Assembly: GCF_003347665.1 (NCBI RefSeq)
Contig: NZ_QDGA01000023.1
Span: forward strand, 1 to 64,000
DNA length: 64,000 nucleotides
Source of the DNA: Microvirga calopogonii
GTDB taxonomy: Bacteria > Pseudomonadota > Alphaproteobacteria > Rhizobiales > Beijerinckiaceae
Direction of reading: 5' to 3'
Shown: positions 58,003 to 64,000 of the stretch, piece after piece
How the letters are laid out: the number at the start of each line of letters is the position of its first letter
Numbering within the stretch: the first letter of the stretch is position 1
The notes under the pieces: generated by a model
Told to the model about the DNA's origin: nothing
What the model saw: the letters and a program-made list of their open reading frames with translations, nothing else
The model's database searches: none
Made by a program: the position numbers and the translations under genes

Positions 58003-59325
58003 ATGGAGACAAGCATACCGACCTTTCCGACGCCGATCGTGCTTGGCGTGTTTCTCGCATTAGCCCCCACCACGATTCTGGCGGCACTGCGCCTGAGGGA
58101 CAAGCTGGCATGGTTTCTCCTTGGCGCGGTTTGGCTGCGCTATCTCATGTCGGCGCTCCATCAGTACACCTACTCTCCGTCTCTCGCCGGACTGTCGCTT
58201 AATGCACTGGCGTCAGTTGCAGTTGCTGGCGTCGGCGTCCTGATGCTCGATAAGCGCTTCCTTTTCTTGAAGGCCTTGGCAGGGATCTATCTGGTGATCC
58301 TCGTTCTGGTCGCTAGTGCAGCCGTCAATCGCTATCCAGGAGCCGTCGGGAGTCTTGCCAAGTGGGCCTATCTGACCGCATTGGCTGCGATTACCTATGA
58401 ACTTTTTCGCCGGCATGGATCGACCGCGATCTTCACTGCCCTACTGACGGTCTTTCTGCCACCCCTTGCCTTGCAGTTTCTGTCGGTAGCCATGGGATTG
58501 GGGAAACTCAGCGAGTCGGATGGTTCCATATGCTTCATAGGCGGCTACAACCATGAAGCTGCATTCTCCATCATCATTCTCACCTTTCTCTACTGTGTCT
58601 GCTTCCTGGAGGCTGAACGTCCTAAGCTCGCCTTTGCGTGCATGCCGATCGTGATGGCGGCCCTCCTTCTCGCCAATTACAGAACGTCTCTTCTGGCGTC
58701 CCTACCAATTATTGCAACAACGATCTTCTTCGGCACACTCAGGCGCTTTTCACCCTCCGATCGCCCCTTCCTGATCATCGTTCTATGTCTGGCTGGAGCT
58801 ACCCTCCTGTATGCCGCAGGGGTCGCCATGCAGGGCCGTTTCGATGACCTGTTCACAGCACTTGCGAGAAGCCCCGAACTCATCAAGCCTCCCGAACAAT
58901 ACACAAGGGCAGAGGGCGAGCTTTTATCCGCTCGCGCGATCATCTGGAGTCGATATATCAGCGCATACCTGAACGGCTCTCTCACCAACTATATGCTAGG
59001 TTACGGCCCCGAATCCTGGGAGGACACATTCACATTGTATGCGCATAATACATTCGTGTCCGCTCTTTACGAGACTGGATCAATCGGCCTTGTGAGCATC
59101 GTCCTCCTGTTCGCACTGCTTTTCCGCCTCGCCTTCCGGACCACGCGGAACCATCGCACCCTGATCGTGAGCGCCCATACAGGGTTTCTTTTGCTCAATC
59201 TCGCCACGATGCCGTTATGGATGATCGAAGGCAATGTTCTCCTGGCGCTCACGCTCGCCTACACCATGTACAGGCAGGCCGCTCGACGACACTCGCAGGT
59301 TTCGGAGCAGCTCAAGACAACGTGA
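58003..59325 (+). CDS. O-antigen ligase/Wzy-like polymerase
   Basis: A 440-residue integral membrane protein with about 10-12 hydrophobic segments. A large periplasmic loop (about 280-350) contains the YAHNTFV motif typical of the Wzy/WaaL family. GAGG lies 8 nt before the ATG. It would polymerise the repeat units for ExoF/ExoP export. Convergent with the next gene, 29 bp between stops. Confidence 0.82.
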   Translation: METSIPTFPTPIVLGVFLALAPTTILAALRLRDKLAWFLLGAVWLRYLMSALHQYTYSPSLAGLSLNALASVAVAGVGVLMLDKRFLFLKALAGIYLVILVLVASAAVNRYPGAVGSLAKWAYLTALAAITYELFRRHGSTAIFTALLTVFLPPLALQFLSVAMGLGKLSESDGSICFIGGYNHEAAFSIIILTFLYCVCFLEAERPKLAFACMPIVMAALLLANYRTSLLASLPIIATTIFFGTLRRFSPSDRPFLIIVLCLAGATLLYAAGVAMQGRFDDLFTALARSPELIKPPEQYTRAEGELLSARAIIWSRYISAYLNGSLTNYMLGYGPESWEDTFTLYAHNTFVSALYETGSIGLVSIVLLFALLFRLAFRTTRNHRTLIVSAHTGFLLLNLATMPLWMIEGNVLLALTLAYTMYRQAARRHSQVSEQLKTT

Positions 59326-59354
59326 TCATCATGATGGATGAATAGGCTCCTCGG

Positions 59355-60551
59355 TCAGTGCTTACGCCCCAGGCGCACCGGAGGACTTTTGATCCGGTTG
59401 TAGATCTCGACGACCTTTTGAGCATGAGTGCTCGCAGAAACATCATCAATGACCCGCCGCCGGTCCTGCCCATGAAGGACGAGCTCATTCGGATTCTGCA
59501 TGACCTTTAGCACATGCAAGGCGTAATCGTCCGCAGTGGCGTCCAATGGAACAAGCCCCCCCCCACGCCAGCGATTCCAGGTTTCCCGATAGCCCGCACT
59601 GTCCGTCGCGAGGTACGGCGTTCCAGTAATGATCGCTTCGACCAAAGTCCGTCCGAAGGGCTCTCTCATCGAGGTCGCGAGAAGGAGATCAAGCGCAGCT
59701 ATGTTTCGTTCGCCGGGCATATGGAACCCTGCGAAGGTGACCCTATGAGCTATTCCGAGATCTCGGGCAAACGTTCTCAGATCATCCTCCGCTTCGTCAC
59801 CCTTGCGTCCGAATGTGACGAAGTGGCAGTCGCGCCGCTCACGAGCGATCCTAGCACAGACGTCGAGGAAGAATCGCGGCCGTTTCCAGTTCCAGAAATT
59901 GCCTACGAATCCAATCAGGAATGCCTTTTCCGGACATCCGAGTTCGCGAGCGAAACGCCTTCCTTCCATCCGGATCCGCTCATCGGCCGATACCATGATC
60001 GGATTGAGCACAAAGGTTCTTTTATCCGGAGAGATGAACTCAACATTGCTCTCGCATGCCTCGGAAATGCAGATAATCTGATCTGCAAGGTTTACGAGCA
60101 TACGTTTAGGCAACGTCATGTGATTAAGAGACCGGTGGTGATAGACGATGTGTCTGCCCGAGAGCCGAGCCACCGGCCCCCAGGACTGAACGGCCGACAG
60201 GTCATTGAAATGAAAGATGCTGTCTGCGGGGATGCCCTTGATGAGCTTCCATCGGTTCGCAAAGCGCAAGGCATCGACTGCCGGATGATGGCGCGATACG
60301 GGCGGCTCGCCGCAATCGATGACCGCGAGCCCTTGGTGGCGTGCTTGCTCGGCGAGCCTGGTCCCACCAGGGCAGAGGACGATACAGCGCATGTCATGCT
60401 CGTCCTGAAGAACTTGGCCCAGGGTTAAGGCCGAGACATGACTGCCTCCGATTTCACTTCCTATGAAGGGGAAGATTACGGATCCTGCCGTCGTTGACCG
60501 GATGTCCTCCGATGAAGCACAGAGCGGCGTCATTGATTCACTCATGTGCAT
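59355..60551 (-). CDS. Glycosyltransferase family 4-type enzyme
   Basis: A 398-residue GT-B enzyme. N-terminal GGSHVSALTLGQVL, then FIGFVGNFWNWKRPRFFLDVCARI and the donor-site E-x7-E region SMREPFGRTLVEAIITGTPYLATDSAGYRE. It lies 18 nt after the ExoP-like gene and is probably translated from the same mRNA. Start uncertain among clustered ATGs at 60551, 60545 and 60533; no good ribosome-binding site. Confidence 0.85.
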   Translation of the reverse strand: MHMSESMTPLCASSEDIRSTTAGSVIFPFIGSEIGGSHVSALTLGQVLQDEHDMRCIVLCPGGTRLAEQARHQGLAVIDCGEPPVSRHHPAVDALRFANRWKLIKGIPADSIFHFNDLSAVQSWGPVARLSGRHIVYHHRSLNHMTLPKRMLVNLADQIICISEACESNVEFISPDKRTFVLNPIMVSADERIRMEGRRFARELGCPEKAFLIGFVGNFWNWKRPRFFLDVCARIARERRDCHFVTFGRKGDEAEDDLRTFARDLGIAHRVTFAGFHMPGERNIAALDLLLATSMREPFGRTLVEAIITGTPYLATDSAGYRETWNRWRGGGLVPLDATADDYALHVLKVMQNPNELVLHGQDRRRVIDDVSASTHAQKVVEIYNRIKSPPVRLGRKH

Positions 60552-60569
60552 GTGCCCAGCAACAAATCG

Positions 60570-62831
60570 CTAGTACCAACGTAGAGACTTCAGATCCACG
60601 CGGTTCAGAACCACACCGATCCATGGCAACTCACCCATGTCGATGCCGAGCAAGGTCTCTCTAATGAAGTCAGCGCGGGTTCGTCCCCAGTCAACAACGA
60701 GAAGTGCACTCTCCACCATTGATGCCAAGACCCTTGCATCACTGCTCACGCTGAGCGGCGGAGTATCGACGATGACATAATCGAATGCGTCTCTGGCTTC
60801 GCAAAGAATCTCCTCGAAGCGCTCCCGCGCGATCAGTTGATTGGAATGGATGAGGTCGGGACGGCTCACCGTCGGAAGGAGGAGAAATGTGGACCCCGGA
60901 ACCACGTGCAAAGCCGAGCGCCAAGCCTTTCCCTCAGCGAGAACTTCAAGCAAGCCGGTCTCCGCATCGGGAACAAGCGTCTTGCTCAAGGTCGGATTTC
61001 CGATATCGCCATCGATCAGCAGGCAGGTCTTCCCAGCATTTGCCAGCACCGCCGCCAGATTCGTCGCGAGGAGTGTTCTCCCAGCTTGTGGCTCTACAGA
61101 CAATACTGTGAGAACTTTTGCGCTATTGCCTGAGTGCCGATGGATAACGGTTGCTGCAATGGATCTCATCGCCTCTGCAAATTCCGATTGAGGAACGTCG
61201 ATGGCAAAGCGGAGAAGATCAGGCAAGCGGTTTCGCTTAGGTTCCGCCGAGGTGTTCGGCGTCATCCAGGACCCCCACGTCGAACTCAACCGGGCAGGAA
61301 ATATTTTCGGCAGCAGCCCTACGCAGCTTAGACCGAGTTTCTCCCGAACTTGGACTGCAGTTCTAATGGTATCATCTCGCCGCTCACGGATCGCTCCACA
61401 TGCACCGCCAGCGATAGCGCCCAGGAAGGCCGAGAGGATAAGGATTGGGATCGTCTTCGGGTGGCTCGGGCTCATGGGTGGAACAGCAGGGGTCACGATG
61501 CGGGCATCTCCTATCGGGAAGGATTGCTGCTGAACCGTCTGCTGATAACGCTCCATGAAAGATTGATAAAGGCTCCGATAGGTGTCTGCGGCCCGCTCGA
61601 GCTCTCTCAGTTGTACAAGTCGATTGTTTGCATCCGCGGCATTGTCAATCAGCTTGCTCACACTCTTGTCCAATGTCTCGAGACGAGATTTTGCTATTTG
61701 GTAGTCACTCTCATAGCTTTCTGCGATGCGGCTGAGTTCGGAAAGGATCTGCCGTTGGATATCACTCTTCTCTAACTTGTACTGGACAGCCCTCTCGTGC
61801 TCAGGACCAAAGCGCGAGACGATCTCAGCTTCGCGCCTGCTCGCATCCATGAGTCTCACCTGAAGTTCACTGACGGTAGGATTAGTTATGGCCTCGCCAA
61901 CCTGCATCTCGGTTTGGCCCGAACTCAGAACCGTACGGATGCGATCAAGGCGTGCGGAAGTCCGCGCAACATCTCCACGGGCTACGCTTAGCTGTGCGTT
62001 CAGTTCTGAAAGCTGCAACTCCGATACGAGTTGTCCACCCACGGCTATAAGGTTGTTCGCAGCACGGAACTTCTGAACGGCGAGATCGGAATCCACGGAT
62101 TGCTGCCGCAGCTCGGCAAGGCGCGCCTCGAGCCATGTGTTTGCCCGCCGGGTCGCTTCATACTTTGCATCCAATTGTTCCGTCAGATAAGCATCCACAT
62201 AGGCGTCGGCGATCTGCACGGCCTGTTTTGCGTCTGATCCGGTGTAGCTTACGGTAATGACATAGGTCTTCCCGACCCGAGCGACAGTGATCTTGGAAAG
62301 AAGGCGGTAGACGGCCCCCCAACGCTGAGCCGCTTCAGCCTGAGCCGGATCCGTTTGAATGTTCTCGGTCGGACCTGTCACCCAGGCGATAATGTCACGC
62401 GTCGTGTCCCCGAGCCATTGAACCACCCAAGTTAGCAACCATCCCTGCGGGGCTTGAAAGGTTGCATTGTTCACAAGGTCCAATTTGTTGACGACTGCGA
62501 GAGCAATTGTCTCGGACTTCATGACCTCGACTTGACTGTCGGCGACGATAGGAGCGTCAATTCCAAGGTCTGTGACAGCAGAAACATCTTGGACTGCCCG
62601 AACCTGGCGTCGGTCAATCACGATGCTTGTCGTGGCAGTGTAGAGCGGAACCGATGTTGCGACATAGATCACTCCAAGAACTATCCCGACCAGAGTCCCC
62701 CCGATAATGATGCGGGATTGACGACGGATGGCTGCAAATATCGATTTCAGGTTGATGTAATCATCGCCGTGCTCTTCCATCGGGAAAGGTTCGGCGACTT
62801 GCTGGGCCATTCGTCTTGAAAGCTGAAGCAT
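60570..62831 (-). CDS. Exopolysaccharide co-polymerase/BY-kinase-like protein (ExoP/Wzc type) with altered P-loop
   Basis: A 753-residue inner-membrane protein: Wzz domain with transmembrane segments at each end of a periplasmic coiled-coil region (about 50-460), then a cytoplasmic BY-kinase-like ATPase domain. The P-loop SVEPQAGRT has Arg (R585) where Lys is expected; Walker A' is LLIDGDIGNP and Walker B YVIVDTPPLS. The C-terminus has one tyrosine only (LRWY), not the usual Tyr cluster. So phosphotransfer may be weak or absent. GGGAGAG 5 nt upstream supports start 62831; first gene before the GT4 gene. Confidence 0.88.
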   Translation of the reverse strand: MLQLSRRMAQQVAEPFPMEEHGDDYINLKSIFAAIRRQSRIIIGGTLVGIVLGVIYVATSVPLYTATTSIVIDRRQVRAVQDVSAVTDLGIDAPIVADSQVEVMKSETIALAVVNKLDLVNNATFQAPQGWLLTWVVQWLGDTTRDIIAWVTGPTENIQTDPAQAEAAQRWGAVYRLLSKITVARVGKTYVITVSYTGSDAKQAVQIADAYVDAYLTEQLDAKYEATRRANTWLEARLAELRQQSVDSDLAVQKFRAANNLIAVGGQLVSELQLSELNAQLSVARGDVARTSARLDRIRTVLSSGQTEMQVGEAITNPTVSELQVRLMDASRREAEIVSRFGPEHERAVQYKLEKSDIQRQILSELSRIAESYESDYQIAKSRLETLDKSVSKLIDNAADANNRLVQLRELERAADTYRSLYQSFMERYQQTVQQQSFPIGDARIVTPAVPPMSPSHPKTIPILILSAFLGAIAGGACGAIRERRDDTIRTAVQVREKLGLSCVGLLPKIFPARLSSTWGSWMTPNTSAEPKRNRLPDLLRFAIDVPQSEFAEAMRSIAATVIHRHSGNSAKVLTVLSVEPQAGRTLLATNLAAVLANAGKTCLLIDGDIGNPTLSKTLVPDAETGLLEVLAEGKAWRSALHVVPGSTFLLLPTVSRPDLIHSNQLIARERFEEILCEARDAFDYVIVDTPPLSVSSDARVLASMVESALLVVDWGRTRADFIRETLLGIDMGELPWIGVVLNRVDLKSLRWY

Positions 62832-63824
62832 GACGTCTCTCCCGACACCGATCCTAAACTTGATAAGTTTAGGTAGGTTCAACCTTCCTATGTCGAATAC
62901 TCTCGTGCTTGGATCAGTGCCGGCTCAAACGAGCGAGGTCCTCGGTCAGCCTACAAACAAGTAGTTACGGTGACGCTCAGCGCTTTGGGCAAGCCTACAG
63001 TCATTGTCTCAAATCCCGAAACGCTCATCCCAGCTTTCCGATGCAGAATGCCAAGTTTGCATGCTTTCGAACAAGTCGATCTGGATCAGAAGCTTTGCCG
63101 CAGCTCTTCCTTTCATGCTTGATGGCTTCTCAGTGTTCTTCGGTCTAACCGATCAATTTCATATCTAACGAACTTCACGTTCGTCCGTACACGTCTTCTG
63201 TCCTGCACATGACGATGAGACAGCTCATTTTGTCTCACGCTAGTTTAGCACACGAGAAGTTCACCAAGGCCCCTATGATCGCACCAAGCGTCTCCTAGCC
63301 ATATCACTCGAACTACTGAACCTCTAGGCCGTGCTCTGATTAACGAAATTCTCCATCTTCCGCATTCTCAAGCAGGCACGGCACCCCAAGCTAATTTAGT
63401 ACCTCTCGGTTCGACCAAGCCGATCGCGCATTCCTGAGATCCTTTCGCGCGGACCGTCCTTGATTATGGTTAGGCAGAACCTAATTCCCCTTCGCGAATT
63501 TAATACTTATCTGACACAGGAACTGCAAAGATTTTATCTTGCATATTAAGTAATTATCGGCGTTTTGCTTTTATTTACTGCTCTTCACAGCGCAGTGGAG
63601 AGCGCTATCTGACCCACGGGTTATCAAGGTTATCGAATATGGATCCGGCCTCGACATTCCTCCCACCGGTTCCGGGGATACGATGGCGGGGCGGCAGACG
63701 CAAAAAGATGAGGGTATCGATCTTCATCTGTTTGCGCTGCACGCAGGTCGACTTCGTTCGTGCTGCCATGGGCAGAGTAAAGTCACGTTTCAAGCCACTG
63801 TACATCCTGAGGAGACGCTAGACG
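62832..63824. promoter_or_regulatory. Long divergent intergenic region between ExoP-like and ExoY-like genes
   Basis: About 990 bp without a convincing gene; frames at 62909-63148 and 63605-63821 have no family likeness. The part 63490-63590 is strongly AT-rich, with T-A steps (e.g. TTAAGTAATTATCGG). In rhizobia the zinc-finger repressors Ros/MucR bind such regions in front of exo genes, so it may be the shared control region. Confidence 0.5.
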
Positions 63825-64000
63825 TGACGGTACCACATCCATCCTCACTGATATCGATCTACGCTTTCGATGCTAACTACGCAGCCCTCAGTCGAGTGGG
63901 ACGCGCGCAGAAGCGCGTACTGGATATCGTCGCTTCTTGTATCATCTTAGCGACGATCTTTCCCGTTCTTGCGATCATTGCAGCTGCGATCAAGATCGAC
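63825..64000 (+). CDS. Sugar transferase (ExoY/WbaP family), N-terminal part, cut by window end
   Basis: The first 58 codons of an open frame starting with GTG at 63825 (GAGGAG 9-14 nt upstream). After a short N-terminus the chain reads QKRVLDIVASCIILATIF followed by a hydrophobic helix and AIKID, which is the membrane-anchoring start of undecaprenyl-phosphate sugar phosphotransferases. It would load the first sugar onto the lipid carrier for this exopolysaccharide. The catalytic part is outside the window. Confidence 0.8.

Overview
The window is GC-rich chromosomal DNA from an alphaproteobacterium, most likely order Hyphomicrobiales (Rhizobiales) and of the Microvirga/Methylobacterium type. 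This is inferred from gene content: a rhizobial-type glycerol ABC transporter (glpSTPQUV layout), ExoF/ExoP/ExoY-like exopolysaccharide genes, a DUF1194 protein, a HU protein with a Lys/Ala-rich tail, and intergenic palindromic repeats of the kind common in this order at the left edge. I see no tRNA, rRNA, CRISPR array, insertion sequence or phage genes.

Layout. (1) 1-5.7 kb: intergenic repeats, an erythromycin-esterase-like gene, and a large secreted glycosidase/cadherin/RTX protein whose C-terminus carries an apparent frameshift next to a clear terminator. (2) 5.8-14.4 kb, minus strand: a peptide-uptake locus (M29 aminopeptidase, fused DppD-DppF ATPase, DppA-like binding protein, DppB, DppC, M14 carboxypeptidase). 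(3) 14.4-18.7 kb, minus: msrP-msrQ followed by modA-modB-modC, so a molybdoenzyme sits beside molybdate import. (4) 18.8-23.5 kb, minus: PP2C-like phosphatase, sugar binding protein, two permeases, NanE epimerase; no ATPase gene is present. (5) 23.7-30.0 kb: small acidic protein, DbpA-like RNA helicase, PHB-depolymerase-type esterase, DUF1194 protein, a small orphan protein, and HU with an H1-like tail. (6) 30.4-37.6 kb: KDG kinase and KDPG aldolase (end of the Entner-Doudoroff route), acyl-CoA synthetase, an enoyl-CoA hydratase-like protein lacking both catalytic glutamates, an AhpD-like protein, an FAD-linked oxidase and an SDR. (7) 38.0-44.1 kb, plus: the glycerol ABC transporter with two complementary, partly degenerate ATPases. 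(8) 44.2-46.8 kb, plus: pseudo-HtrA, compact LuxR-type regulator, active-site-intact HtrA. (9) 46.9-53.9 kb, minus: class III cyclase, RND pump with its adaptor, patatin-like lipase. (10) 54.1-64.0 kb: an exopolysaccharide locus (glycosyltransferases, ExoF-like exporter, ParB-like protein, Wzy-like polymerase, ExoP-like co-polymerase, and the start of an ExoY-like sugar transferase cut by the window end).

The most unusual items are the pseudoprotease/regulator/protease trio at 44.3-46.8 kb, the ParB-like gene inside the exopolysaccharide locus, the ExoP homologue whose P-loop lysine is arginine and which has only one C-terminal tyrosine, and the frameshifted secreted glycosidase. Function calls rest on motifs read by eye; no database search was run.
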